Positions 9,370 to 17,743 of a stretch of DNA of 48,723 nucleotides are shown piece after piece. Made by a program: the position numbers and the translations under genes. The DNA lies in the NCBI GenBank assembly GCA_018668255.1, contig JABISZ010000010.1, forward strand, positions 1-48,723. The letters are read 5' to 3'. How positions within the stretch are numbered: the first letter of the stretch is position 1; the number at the start of each line of letters is the position of its first letter. The DNA comes from Pseudomonadota bacterium (GTDB lineage Bacteria; Pseudomonadota; Gammaproteobacteria; Ga0077536). Under the pieces are notes generated by a model, which did not search any database, was not told the origin of the DNA, and saw nothing but the letters and a program-made list of their open reading frames with translations.

Positions 9370-10509
9370 ATGGTGCTCGATATGACTACTTTATTGATAA
9401 ATGATAAGGCTACTATTTGCAACGCAAATGTAAAAAACGACGAACTCTGGATCAACCGAAAAGAGCTAGAGCAAACAACTGGTTGGTCAATAAAGCCTGA
9501 GGGGTTTTGCCAAGGAAACACTTGTATTCCCTATCCGAAAACAGACACGGAGAATTTCGTACAAGGAAGTGAAGTGAACGTATCTTCATTCTGGACTCTC
9601 ATGGATAAGCCAATTTTACATGATGAGTCGGGCGAAACATGGATGCTTGGCACAAGTCATAAGGAAAGGTTAAGCACGCTTAATTCTCTACAAGCCCCGA
9701 ACTTCTCCTTACCTGATTTAGAGGGCAAAAAACATATGCTTTCAGACTATAAAGGTAAAAGAGTTTTTTTGACGACCTGGTCCTCATGGTGAGGATGCAG
9801 GCATGACTTGCCCGTGTGGCAGGATATGTATGAGTCCGTTAAAGATCATGATTTCATTGTTATCGCGGTCGCTCAAGAAAGTAGGGGCGCAGAAACTGCA
9901 CGCGAATTTATTGAGGTTGCAGACCCGAGCTATGTATGCCTTATAGACGAACAACACCAGGTCGCCGACCTATACAACATGGTGAATGTTCCTAGCGCTG
10001 TTTGGATCGATGAGAACGGCGTCATTGTGAGGCCTTCAGAGACAGCAGGCTCTCACGATTCATTCCGCTCAATGAATCGTACTGATTTTTCTCAATCAGA
10101 TGAGGCTTTGGCATTAGCCGCAAGGGCGCAGTCTACATATTTAGCCGCGGTCAAAGATTGGGCGATAAAAGGTTCTGAGTCAGAACATGCTTTTAGTGAG
10201 CAGGAAGCGAGAGAACACATTGCGCGCCCTACCCAACAAACGGCACTAGCACATGCAAGCTTTCAGCTCGGTATACATTTACGAAAAAATGGAAAGGAAG
10301 AAGAAGGTGATCTTTTTTTAAAGTCCGCATCTGAACTCCATCCCGACTCTTGGAATATGTTTAGGCAAGCCATGAACCTTAAAGATATCGGAGAGGTTGC
10401 TGGTTTGGCAGCTGACCAAAGCTTCTTTGACCGATTAGATGCCTTAGAGGGCAAAAGGTATTATCCGCCGCCTGATATAGCTGGCTTCCCACGAGAGCCT
10501 GGTTATTAA
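9370..10509 (+). CDS. ResA/TlpA-like redoxin selenoprotein with UGC redox motif (TGA read as Sec)
   Basis: One frame of 379 residues, interrupted only by TGA at 9790-9792 (codon 141). Across the TGA the protein reads LTTWSSW-U-GCRHDLPVWQ, matching the active-site strand and helix of ResA/TlpA thioredoxins (W-x-x-W-C-x-x-C-R) but with U-G-C in place of C-x-x-C. Upstream, residues about 105-135 are the redoxin entry (APNFSLPDLEGKKHMLSDYKGK). Downstream come the core strands (DFIVIAVAQESRG), the cis-Pro region (NVPSAVWIDENG) and a helical C-terminal extension. The N-terminal 100 residues include a C-x4-C pair (FCQGNTC). No signal peptide is evident. A SECIS-like hairpin follows the TGA. Start is ATG 9370 or 9382; neither has a clear ribosome binding site. 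Without Sec insertion the gene would be a nonsense mutant, but both halves are well conserved in character and in the same frame. A Xi-class GST gene follows 52 nt downstream. Confidence 0.88.
9790..9823 (+). promoter_or_regulatory. UGA selenocysteine codon and bacterial SECIS-like hairpin
   Basis: The TGA (9790-9792) is followed after 14 nt by a 6-bp stem: 9807-9812 CTTGCC pairs with 9818-9823 GGCAGG (one T-G pair). The 5-nt loop is CGTGT (9813-9817). The loop begins 20 nt after the UGA and has G at its second position, which fits the general bacterial SECIS pattern bound by SelB. An overlapping, shorter alternative hairpin (9800-9812) could compete with it. Confidence 0.75.
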
Positions 10510-10561
10510 AAATAATACTCATTGACCAAAATAAACTTCCAGACGAAAGGGTAGTGAAACT

Positions 10562-11548
10562 ATGGGACTGTTAGTAGATGGAGTGTGGACCGACCAATGG
10601 TATGACACCAAGTCCACAGCTGGTCGATTCGAACGTCCACAAAGTTCATTGCGAAATTGGGTTACCAAAGACGGTTCGGCTGGAATAACAGGGATTTCAG
10701 GATATAAGGCTGAAATTAGCCGATATCACTTATATATTTCCCTAGCCTGCCCTTGGGCCCACCGAACTCTAATTTTCCGTAAGCTTAAAGGCTTGGAAAC
10801 TTTCATTGATATCTCAGTGGTCCATTGGCTAATGGAAGAAAACGGATGGACTTTTAAAGAAGGACCAGGTGTCATCCCTGATAGTGTTAACCATGCACGA
10901 TTTATGCATCAGGTTTATACAAAAGCGAATCCTGACTACACAGGACGTGTCACTGTTCCTGTTCTTTGGGACAAGGAAACATCTAGTATTGTCTCTAACG
11001 AGTCCTCAGATATCATTCAGATGCTAAATAGCTCTTTTGACTCTATAGGAGCATCTCCAGGCGATTTCTTTCCTACCGACCTAGCGACAAAGATGAACCA
11101 AGTCAATGAAAAAATCTATGATACGTTCAATAACGGCGTCTATAAATGTGGCTTCGCCACAAGCCAAAAAGCTTACCAAAATGCCCTTGATGAACTATTC
11201 AAAACAATGGATTGGATGGAAGAGAGACTCTCTCAAGGGAGATATTTACTAGGCAACATCATGACAGCGTCTGACTGGCGAGCATTTCCCACTCTCTGTC
11301 GCTTCGATGCGATATATCACGCCCACTTCAAGTGTTCAAAGAAACGGCTCATCGACTACCCAAACTTATGGGACTACACACGCGATCTTTACCAAATGCC
11401 TGGAATCTCAGGGACTTTTGATATGGAACATGCCCGTAAACACTACTACCTCAGTCATATCCAGATAAACCCAACAGCAATAATACCAGAGCTTCTCTCG
11501 AATGCGGACTTTTCAGTGCCTCATACTCGTTTAAAAAAATACGACTGA
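10562..11548 (+). CDS. Xi-class glutathione transferase, likely S-glutathionyl-hydroquinone reductase (YqjG/PcpF type)
   Basis: A 328-residue cytosolic enzyme. The thioredoxin-like domain begins with YISLACPWAHRT near residues 59-70. The Cys-Pro-Trp-Ala box is the catalytic signature of Xi-class GSTs, which remove glutathione from quinol conjugates. The SNESSDIIQMLN motif (glutathione contact) lies near 142-153, and the GST C-terminal helical domain follows with SDWRAFPTLCRFDAIY, also typical of the class. An AAAGGG Shine-Dalgarno precedes the ATG. It may form an operon with the upstream selenoprotein redoxin. It converges on gcvP with only 6 nt between stop codons. Confidence 0.92.
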   Translation: MGLLVDGVWTDQWYDTKSTAGRFERPQSSLRNWVTKDGSAGITGISGYKAEISRYHLYISLACPWAHRTLIFRKLKGLETFIDISVVHWLMEENGWTFKEGPGVIPDSVNHARFMHQVYTKANPDYTGRVTVPVLWDKETSSIVSNESSDIIQMLNSSFDSIGASPGDFFPTDLATKMNQVNEKIYDTFNNGVYKCGFATSQKAYQNALDELFKTMDWMEERLSQGRYLLGNIMTASDWRAFPTLCRFDAIYHAHFKCSKKRLIDYPNLWDYTRDLYQMPGISGTFDMEHARKHYYLSHIQINPTAIIPELLSNADFSVPHTRLKKYD

Positions 11549-11554
11549 AACTCC

Positions 11555-14437
11555 CTAACCGCCGGCCATGTAAGTCTCTATAGGTGGACAAGAACAAACC
11601 AACGAACGATCACCTGCGACATTATCAATACGACCAACTGCAGGCCAGTACTTCGCGACGCTCATCTCTCCGTTCGGAAATGCCGCCTGTTTCCTGGTAT
11701 ATGGATGAGTCCATGTATCTGCCATAAGGTATTCTGCTGTGTGCGGGGCATTTATTAGAGGATTATCGTTATTCGGCCATTCTCCACTTGCAATTTTCTC
11801 AGCCTCACCTGCTATCAGAATCATTGCTTCACAAAATCGATTGATCTCTTCCAACGGTTCAGACTCAGTTGGCTCCACCATAAATGTCTGGGCTACCGGC
11901 CAAGACATTGTCGGGCTATGAAACCCGTAGTCCATTAAACGTTTCGCGACATCATCGACAGTGATTTTCGCTTTTGACTGGATCTTACGAGTGTCTATGA
12001 TGCATTCGTGCGCAACTAATCCATTGCTACCAGTAAATAAAATATCAAAATGGTTGCTCAGCTTTTTCGCAATATAGTTGGCCGATAAAATAGATACTTG
12101 GGTCGCTTTCGTCAGTCCACTACCACCCATCATCGCAATGTATGACCAAGAAATGGGAAGTATTGAGGCGGAGCCCCATGGTGCAGATGAGATAGACCCA
12201 ATACCCATTCCCTCTGAGGTCAACAATGAAAGAGGCGTAGTTGGTAGAAACGGGCATAAATGACTTGCTACAGCAATCGGCCCAATCCCAGGACCACCCC
12301 CACCGTGAGGTATGCAGAAGGTCTTATGGAGATTAAGATGCATGATGTCTGGTCCAAAATGTCCAGGCAAACACATCCCGACCATCGCCTGCAAATTTGC
12401 GCCATCCATGTATACTTGTCCACCAGCATCATGCACTATCTGGCAGATCTCACGTATCCCTTCTTCAAAGACACCATGTGTAGAGGGGTAAGTAACCATT
12501 ATTGCTGCTAACTTTCTCTTGTGGAGGGCTACCTTCTCTCTGAGATCTAAGAGATTCACGTCGCCATCTGCATCGCATTCTACAATGACCACTTTCATAT
12601 TACTCATAACCGCACTAGCTGGATTAGTTCCGTGAGCACTCGATGGAATCAAACAAACATTCCTATCATCTTCTCCTCTAGCCTTATGGTACGCCCGAAT
12701 AGTCAAAAGACCCGCGTACTCTCCTTGAGAACCCGCATTAGGCTGCAATGAAATGCCCGGAAAACCGGTAATTTGGCACAACTTATTTTCGAGATCGGCT
12801 ATTAGCTCTTGATAACCTTCTGTTTGGTTCAAAGGCGCAAAAGGATGGACTTTAGAAAATCCTAACCAAGTAATCGGCATCATTTCGCTAGCAGCATTTA
12901 GCTTCATCGTGCAGGAACCTAAAGGGATCATCGCACGGTTAAGGGCTAAGTCTTTTTCCTCTAAAACTCGCATATAGCGCATCATGGCTGTCTCAGAGTG
13001 ATATTTGTTGAAAATAGGATGCGTCAAAATCGCGCTCTGTCTGACTAGCGCATGGGGAATACCCTCTAAAGCCGACAAATTGCAATTTACCAGCGGTTCT
13101 TCTCTTGAGACCCGATTAGTTATGACTTTGACTAATTCTCTGATGTCATCAAAAGTGGTCGTCTCGTTTACTGACAAACCTACTGCTCCTGCTCCCATAA
13201 TCCTTAGGTTATAACCCTTATCCGTTGCCCTCTTATGAACAGCTTCAGCACCGAGTGTATCAAAAACGATAGTATCGAAAAAAGATGCATTTCTGACCGA
13301 AACACCCGCCTCTCTCAGCTGGGAAACCAGAATTTTAAGCATTAGGTGTATACGTTGGGCAATTTGCTCTAGACCCTTTGGACCATGATAGACACAATAC
13401 ATACTTGCGACATTAGCCAAGAGCACTTGCGCGGTGCAGATGTTAGAAGTAGCTTTCTCACGGCGTATGTGTTGTTCACGAGTCTGCAGCGCCATTCGAA
13501 AAGCTACTTTTCCATCTTTATCCGAGGAGACTCCTATAACTCTTCCAGGTATTTGACGCTTGTACTCTTCCCTGCACGCCATAAATGCGGCATGCGGCCC
13601 TCCAAAACCGAGAGGTACGCCAAAACGCTGGGTCGAGCCGACGACGATATCTGCCCCCCATTCTCCAGGAGGGCTTAAGAGGACTAGCGCCATGGGATCT
13701 GCAGCTACGGCTAAAAGACCCCCTGCTTTGTGAAGACACTCAGCGACTTCTCGATAATCGCGAATTTCACCATCAACGTTTGGATATTGCAAAAGAACAC
13801 CGAAAACATCGAGCTTTTCAAGATCCGTCGAGGGATCACCTATATGAACATCAATTCCTAAGGGCTCGGCTCGAGTCAACACGACGGCGATGGTTTGCGG
13901 CAAGCAATCTGCCGCTACAAAAAAGCGCTTACTCTTACTTTTACCCACTCTCATCATCAAAGTCATGGCTTCAGCCGCGGCCGTGCCTTCATCAAGAAGA
14001 GATGCATTGGCCATCGGCATTGCAGTTAAATCCATCACTACTTGCTGAAAGTTCACAAGCGCCTCGAGCCGACCTTGTGATATTTCTGCCTGATAGGGGG
14101 TGTAAGCAGTATACCAACCCGGATTTTCAAGTAGATTCCTCAGGATAACACTTGGGGTATGCGTATCATGATAACCGAGGCCAATTAGAGACTTCATAGG
14201 GATGTTCTTAGCTGACATCTTTTGCAAGGCACAAAGAGCTTGAGCCTCCGACATTGAGCCAAAATTAAGAGCATTGTCGACCCTAATATTATCTGGAATT
14301 GTAAGACTCATTAGTTGGTCAATACTTTCAATCCCTAAAGTCTCGAGCATATATGCAATATCTTTGTCTGATGGCCCTATGTGCCGGGACACAAATTCGT
14401 TACTACAATCGAGCGATGCCATGGACTTAATGGTCAC
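11555..14437 (-). CDS. gcvP: Glycine dehydrogenase (decarboxylating), P-protein
   Basis: A 960-residue homodimeric-type P-protein that decarboxylates glycine with pyridoxal phosphate and passes the aminomethyl group to the lipoyl arm of GcvH. N- and C-terminal aminotransferase-like halves are both present. The PLP lysine is in HLNLHKTFCIPHGGGGPG (Lys near 705), followed by the glycine-rich loop. Length is the usual proteobacterial fused form. The start overlaps the gcvH stop by 4 nt, indicating translational coupling. Last gene of gcvT-gcvH-gcvP. Confidence 0.98.
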   Translation of the reverse strand: MTIKSMASLDCSNEFVSRHIGPSDKDIAYMLETLGIESIDQLMSLTIPDNIRVDNALNFGSMSEAQALCALQKMSAKNIPMKSLIGLGYHDTHTPSVILRNLLENPGWYTAYTPYQAEISQGRLEALVNFQQVVMDLTAMPMANASLLDEGTAAAEAMTLMMRVGKSKSKRFFVAADCLPQTIAVVLTRAEPLGIDVHIGDPSTDLEKLDVFGVLLQYPNVDGEIRDYREVAECLHKAGGLLAVAADPMALVLLSPPGEWGADIVVGSTQRFGVPLGFGGPHAAFMACREEYKRQIPGRVIGVSSDKDGKVAFRMALQTREQHIRREKATSNICTAQVLLANVASMYCVYHGPKGLEQIAQRIHLMLKILVSQLREAGVSVRNASFFDTIVFDTLGAEAVHKRATDKGYNLRIMGAGAVGLSVNETTTFDDIRELVKVITNRVSREEPLVNCNLSALEGIPHALVRQSAILTHPIFNKYHSETAMMRYMRVLEEKDLALNRAMIPLGSCTMKLNAASEMMPITWLGFSKVHPFAPLNQTEGYQELIADLENKLCQITGFPGISLQPNAGSQGEYAGLLTIRAYHKARGEDDRNVCLIPSSAHGTNPASAVMSNMKVVIVECDADGDVNLLDLREKVALHKRKLAAIMVTYPSTHGVFEEGIREICQIVHDAGGQVYMDGANLQAMVGMCLPGHFGPDIMHLNLHKTFCIPHGGGGPGIGPIAVASHLCPFLPTTPLSLLTSEGMGIGSISSAPWGSASILPISWSYIAMMGGSGLTKATQVSILSANYIAKKLSNHFDILFTGSNGLVAHECIIDTRKIQSKAKITVDDVAKRLMDYGFHSPTMSWPVAQTFMVEPTESEPLEEINRFCEAMILIAGEAEKIASGEWPNNDNPLINAPHTAEYLMADTWTHPYTRKQAAFPNGEMSVAKYWPAVGRIDNVAGDRSLVCSCPPIETYMAGG

Positions 14438-14811
14438 TCTTCACCCCTCAAAATAAAGGTTTCATATGCTTCACTGTCCATCAATTCTGAGAGGCTCGCG
14501 AAATCAGAGATCTCTAATCTATAAAACCAGCCTTCTTCTTCCGCACTTTGATTAATAACTTGGGGGTTGGAATCCAGAACCTCATTTATTTCTATGACTC
14601 GCCCAGAACAAGGGGCGAGTACTTCGCTAGCTGCTTTGACGGACTCAATGACACAAATTTCATCTCCCTGTCCAACTATGTCTCCGACTTGCGGCAGCTC
14701 CACGAAAACAATATCTCCTAACTCCTCTTGTGCATGATTAGAGATGCCAACAGTCCCAATGTTTCCATCAACGACAAGCCATTCGTGATCTTTAGAGTAT
14801 TTTATGCTCAT
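14434..14811 (-). CDS. gcvH: Glycine cleavage system H protein
   Basis: A 125-residue lipoyl carrier protein that shuttles the aminomethyl intermediate between the P, T and L proteins. The lipoylated lysine is Lys59 in ICVIESVKAASEV. The typical opening KYSKDHEWL and the GISNHAQEELGDIVFVELP strand are present. Length is standard. It lies 20 nt after gcvT and overlaps gcvP by 4 nt. Confidence 0.98.
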   Translation of the reverse strand: MSIKYSKDHEWLVVDGNIGTVGISNHAQEELGDIVFVELPQVGDIVGQGDEICVIESVKAASEVLAPCSGRVIEINEVLDSNPQVINQSAEEEGWFYRLEISDFASLSELMDSEAYETFILRGEE

Positions 14812-14831
14812 AAAATTCCTTTTTGATGCAG

Positions 14832-15938
14832 CTAAAGATAATAATGATGGGGATAGAAAGGTATTTTAGTAACTTTCCCTTCAACCATCTTCCCTCTGAT
14901 AGAAAGTAGGATGCCAGTCCCTTCATCGGAGTGTTCTGATTCAACATAGCCCATAGCTATTGACTGGCCTACGCTAGGGCCGTACCCGCCTGATGTCACC
15001 TTCCCAACTACATCCCCTCCCTCAGTACAAATTTCCGCACCTTCTCTAGCAGGCGATCGGCCTAAAGGGAAAATCCCTACTCTTTTTATGGGTGGGCCTA
15101 ACAAAATATCCTTAAGAACTCGCTCTGAACCCAAAAAGTCACCCAACTCACGACGATGCTTCGGAATAGTCCAACCTAGTCCAGCTTCGATAGGAGAGGT
15201 ATATTCATCCAAGTCCTTTCCATAAAGACACAACCCAGCCTCCAGTCTCAGAGTATCTCTCGCGCCCAACCCGGCAAGTTTTACAGCATCTGAAGCAATT
15301 ATCGACTCCGCGACAGTCGCCACAGAACGATTAGGGATAGACAACTCATAGCCGTCCTCGCCAGTGTACCCGCAACGGCTCAATCCTACTGGGATGTTCC
15401 CAACCGCGCTAATAGCCGAGGACATGAAAGGCATGCGGTCAGCTTCACTGCACCCCAGCAGCTCTAGAACTCTTGAAGCGTAAGGACCCTGCAACGCTAA
15501 CAGACTATGTTCTTCTAATACTTCTAAAGTAGCCTCACCAGCTAAGGCATCTGCGATCGCTGGGAAATCAATATCTTTGCGAGAAGCGTTGACCACTATG
15601 CCTAGCTTATCGCCCCAATTAGTCACAATCAGGTCATCAGTAATGCCCCCGAAAGCATTCATCAAGAAACTATAGCGAGACTGCCCTTCTCTCAGTCCTT
15701 GAATGTCTCCCGGCACAATGGTTTCTAACACGGCGGCGGCACGATCCCCATGAATCCAAGCTTGGCCCATATGAGACACGTCGAATAACCCTGCCTTACA
15801 ACGAGTGTGCAGATGTTCGCCTAAAATACCAAGAGAGTATTGGAGCGGCATTGAATAACCCGCAAACGGTACCATTTTAGATCCGTGCGCCTCATGCATC
15901 ACATTCAGAGGTAATAGATTTACGGGGTCTTTACTCAT
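14832..15938 (-). CDS. gcvT: Aminomethyltransferase, glycine cleavage T protein
   Basis: A 368-residue folate-dependent enzyme that moves the methylene group from lipoyl-GcvH to tetrahydrofolate and releases ammonia. Typical motifs are GLFDVSHMGQ near 46-55, the folate-site region SRCGYTGEDGYEL, and GLGARDTLRLEAG. I chose the ATG at 15938 because the protein then starts at the family position (MSKDPVNLLPLN). The frame extends to a GTG at 15980, but those 14 codons lie in the leader and have no family counterpart. First gene of the operon, 70 nt below the tandem glycine riboswitch. Confidence 0.96.
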   Translation of the reverse strand: MSKDPVNLLPLNVMHEAHGSKMVPFAGYSMPLQYSLGILGEHLHTRCKAGLFDVSHMGQAWIHGDRAAAVLETIVPGDIQGLREGQSRYSFLMNAFGGITDDLIVTNWGDKLGIVVNASRKDIDFPAIADALAGEATLEVLEEHSLLALQGPYASRVLELLGCSEADRMPFMSSAISAVGNIPVGLSRCGYTGEDGYELSIPNRSVATVAESIIASDAVKLAGLGARDTLRLEAGLCLYGKDLDEYTSPIEAGLGWTIPKHRRELGDFLGSERVLKDILLGPPIKRVGIFPLGRSPAREGAEICTEGGDVVGKVTSGGYGPSVGQSIAMGYVESEHSDEGTGILLSIRGKMVEGKVTKIPFYPHHYYL

Positions 15939-16007
15939 TTTTTCTCGATTTCCAGGGTGCACACCAAACGGACATATCACAGTTGCGATTTACGTCCATC
16001 CAACCTG

Positions 16008-16187
16008 CCCCCTCTGTCTTGGAACCTGAAAGTATCGCCTTTGTATAGAAAGGTTTACATCTTCGGTGGGCATGTATTTTGAAACACACGCCACTTTCCA
16101 GAGCCTCATCCCACAACGGTCCTTTTGCCTGAGAGATTCCGGGGCGGTTACTCCTTCGGCACTAGCGCCTAGCTAGTTTCTCCCGTT
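16008..16187 (-). ncRNA. Tandem glycine riboswitch of the gcv operon
   Basis: Read on the minus strand, two glycine aptamers follow each other. Aptamer 1 has CGGGAGA, then CCGAAGGAGTAACCGCC and AATCTCTCAGGCAAAAGGACC. Aptamer 2 has CTCTGGAAAGTGGC, CCACCGAAGATGTAAACC, then CTTTCAGGTTCCAAGACAGAG. These are the conserved core pieces of the gcvT riboswitch class. About 70 nt separate it from the gcvT ATG, and no intrinsic terminator is visible there. That would favour control of translation or of access to the ribosome site, with glycine turning the operon on. Confidence 0.93.
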
Positions 16188-16211
16188 ATAGTGTGTCGAG
16201 AATTACTTACG

Positions 16212-16240
16212 ATTATTACAAACAGGCACAAACAACACAA
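16212..16240 (-). promoter_or_regulatory. Possible promoter of the gcv operon
   Basis: On the minus strand, TTGTGT (plus 16235-16240) and AATAAT (plus 16212-16217) are 17 nt apart and would start RNA just before the riboswitch. The -35 is poor. A second -10-like TATAAC at plus 16186-16191 would start transcription inside aptamer 1, so I consider it less likely. Confidence 0.3.
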
Positions 16241-16445
16241 TAGGCTGTTTTTTGTTCTTCCTTTTTAGGGACAAAGAACGCTCAGAACTTTTAGCTCTTC
16301 TAAACTGGAAAACCTACCTTAAATCTGCGCAAGTGACTAATATTTAGAACATGAATAATTAGCACGATAGGGGCGTTCTCATCGGGGACACACAACTCTT
16401 AACAAAGTTCGTAGGAGTATAAAATTGTTTCTGAAGGATGGGGAA

Positions 16446-16521
<76 letters not shown>

Positions 16522-16566
16522 TCTAAGCTGTTTCCAAGTCACCCAAATTTTTGAGATTGAGTAAAA

Positions 16567-16643
16567 TGGGGTGGACGATGGGGTTTGAACCCACGACCTC
16601 AGGAATCACAATCCCGTGCTCTACCAACTGAGCTACGCCCACC
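16567..16643 (-). tRNA. tRNA-His (GTG)
   Basis: The anticodon loop TTGTGAT gives GTG. The acceptor stem GTGGGCG/CGTCCAC is preceded by an encoded G at -1 (plus 16643) facing the discriminator C, the hallmark of bacterial tRNA-His. CCA is encoded (plus 16567-16569). Confidence 0.96.
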
Positions 16644-16708
16644 ATTGTTCAAGTTCGACTAACTATCCATTAATAAACTTCGCACTTCAAGTTTCACGAG
16701 CGAAAACC

Positions 16709-16785
16709 TGGCGCGCCTGGCAGGACTCGAACCTGCTACCCTCGGCTTAGAAGGCCGATGCTCTATCCAAATGAGCTACAGGCGC
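16709..16785 (-). tRNA. tRNA-Arg (TCT)
   Basis: The acceptor stem GCGCCTG/CAGGCGC is perfect, the anticodon loop CTTCTAA gives TCT, and CCA is encoded (plus 16709-16711). It reads AGA and AGG codons. It lies between tRNA-Pro and tRNA-His in one cluster. Confidence 0.95.
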
Positions 16786-16855
16786 TAAACTCTCGCCGAA
16801 AAGCTAAAAACAGCGTCTAATCTATACCTTAATCACAAACAGTCACAATAAAAAT

Positions 16856-16932
16856 TGGTCGGGGCAGAGGGATTCGAACCCCCGACCCCCTGCTCCCAAA
16901 GCAGGTGCGCTACCAGGCTGCGCTATGCCCCG
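16856..16932 (-). tRNA. tRNA-Pro (TGG)
   Basis: The acceptor stem CGGGGCA/TGCCCCG is perfect, the anticodon loop TTTGGGA gives TGG, and CCA is encoded (plus 16856-16858). It is the first tRNA after the cluster promoter at 16967-16995. Confidence 0.96.
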
Positions 16933-16966
16933 AACCGTAAACCTTAGTGAAATAAGGAAGAGCGGG

Positions 16967-16995
16967 ATGATACGCAGCCATTTAGCAAGCGTCAA
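16967..16995 (-). promoter_or_regulatory. Promoter of the Pro-Arg-His-Lys tRNA operon
   Basis: On the minus strand, TTGACG (plus 16990-16995) and TATCAT (plus 16967-16972) are exactly 17 nt apart. A C-rich discriminator (CCCGC) follows the -10, typical of stable-RNA promoters under stringent control. The first tRNA begins 35 nt after the -10. One promoter can serve all four tRNAs. Confidence 0.72.
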
Positions 16996-17215
16996 TTGGA
17001 TTAATGCTAAAAATACAAAACACAGTGGATCTTTATTCCGCATTTTCTCAAAGAACCATTGATTTCTATAGCTAATTCTTTGATTGGGCAGATCAGCAAT
17101 TTTTTTTCATCTTTATTATAATGATTTAGAAATCACATCTAGCCGACAACGGAGAACTCTTCCACCGGACCGGTCTCAGATAAGTATCAACAATGCACTC
17201 CAAAGGAGTAATCGT

Positions 17216-17716
17216 ATGACCTCAGTAAAAATTGACACCTCGCTAGGAGAGCTAACAATCGAGCTAGACGAAACAGCCGCACCTGAAACAGCCCAAAATT
17301 TTATAAAGTATGTCGAAAAAAAATTCTATGACGGCACCATCTTCCATAGAGTTATCGACGGATTTATGATTCAAGGTGGCGGCATGGATACTGCCATGAA
17401 AGAAAAAGAAACTGACAGCCCAATCAAGAATGAGGCCAATAACGGATTAAAGAACGACCTAGGCACCGTAGCCATGGCAAGAACATCTGATCCTCATTCA
17501 GCATCTTCTCAATTTTTCATCAATATCAAAGGCAACGACTTTCTAAACCATACCAGTGAAACGCCCAATGGCTGGGGTTATTGTGTATTTGGGAAAGTCA
17601 CTGACGGGATGGACACAGTTACGGCCATAAAGTCAGTCGCGACGGGATCGTCCGGCGGACACCAGGATGTGCCAAATGAACCTATTGAAATTATAAAAGC
17701 GACAGTACTTAGCTAA
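17216..17716 (+). CDS. ppiB: Peptidyl-prolyl cis-trans isomerase B (cyclophilin type)
   Basis: A 166-residue cytosolic cyclophilin. Motifs are FHRVIDGFMIQGGG (catalytic Arg in FHRV), SQFFINIKGNDFL, and GWGYCVFGKVTDGMD, all as in the short bacterial PpiB. I chose the ATG at 17216 because AGGAG stands 8 nt before it and the family starts here. The frame is open further upstream to a TTG at 17084 but without homology. A TATAAT lies at 17117-17122 without a good -35. lpxH follows, the same pairing as in E. coli. Confidence 0.97.
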   Translation: MTSVKIDTSLGELTIELDETAAPETAQNFIKYVEKKFYDGTIFHRVIDGFMIQGGGMDTAMKEKETDSPIKNEANNGLKNDLGTVAMARTSDPHSASSQFFINIKGNDFLNHTSETPNGWGYCVFGKVTDGMDTVTAIKSVATGSSGGHQDVPNEPIEIIKATVLS

Positions 17717-17743
17717 TGACCTCAATATAAGTTTTCCATCTAG

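Noticed and set aside
9808-10509. A separate redoxin gene starting at TTG 9808
   Set aside because: It is the in-frame continuation of the gene from 9370 past one TGA. A start here would lose the active-site strand, and the TTG lies inside the SECIS-like stem.
13585-14148. 187-codon plus-strand frame inside gcvP
   Set aside because: Antisense shadow of a certain gene with low-complexity composition and no recognisable domain.
15939-15980. Upstream GTG start adding 14 residues to gcvT
   Set aside because: The added part lies in the riboswitch leader and lacks family similarity; the ATG at 15938 matches the family start.
16843-17043. Minus-strand 66-codon frame with PGSAPALGAGGRGFESL
   Set aside because: This is a translation of tRNA-Pro, a common false protein prediction.
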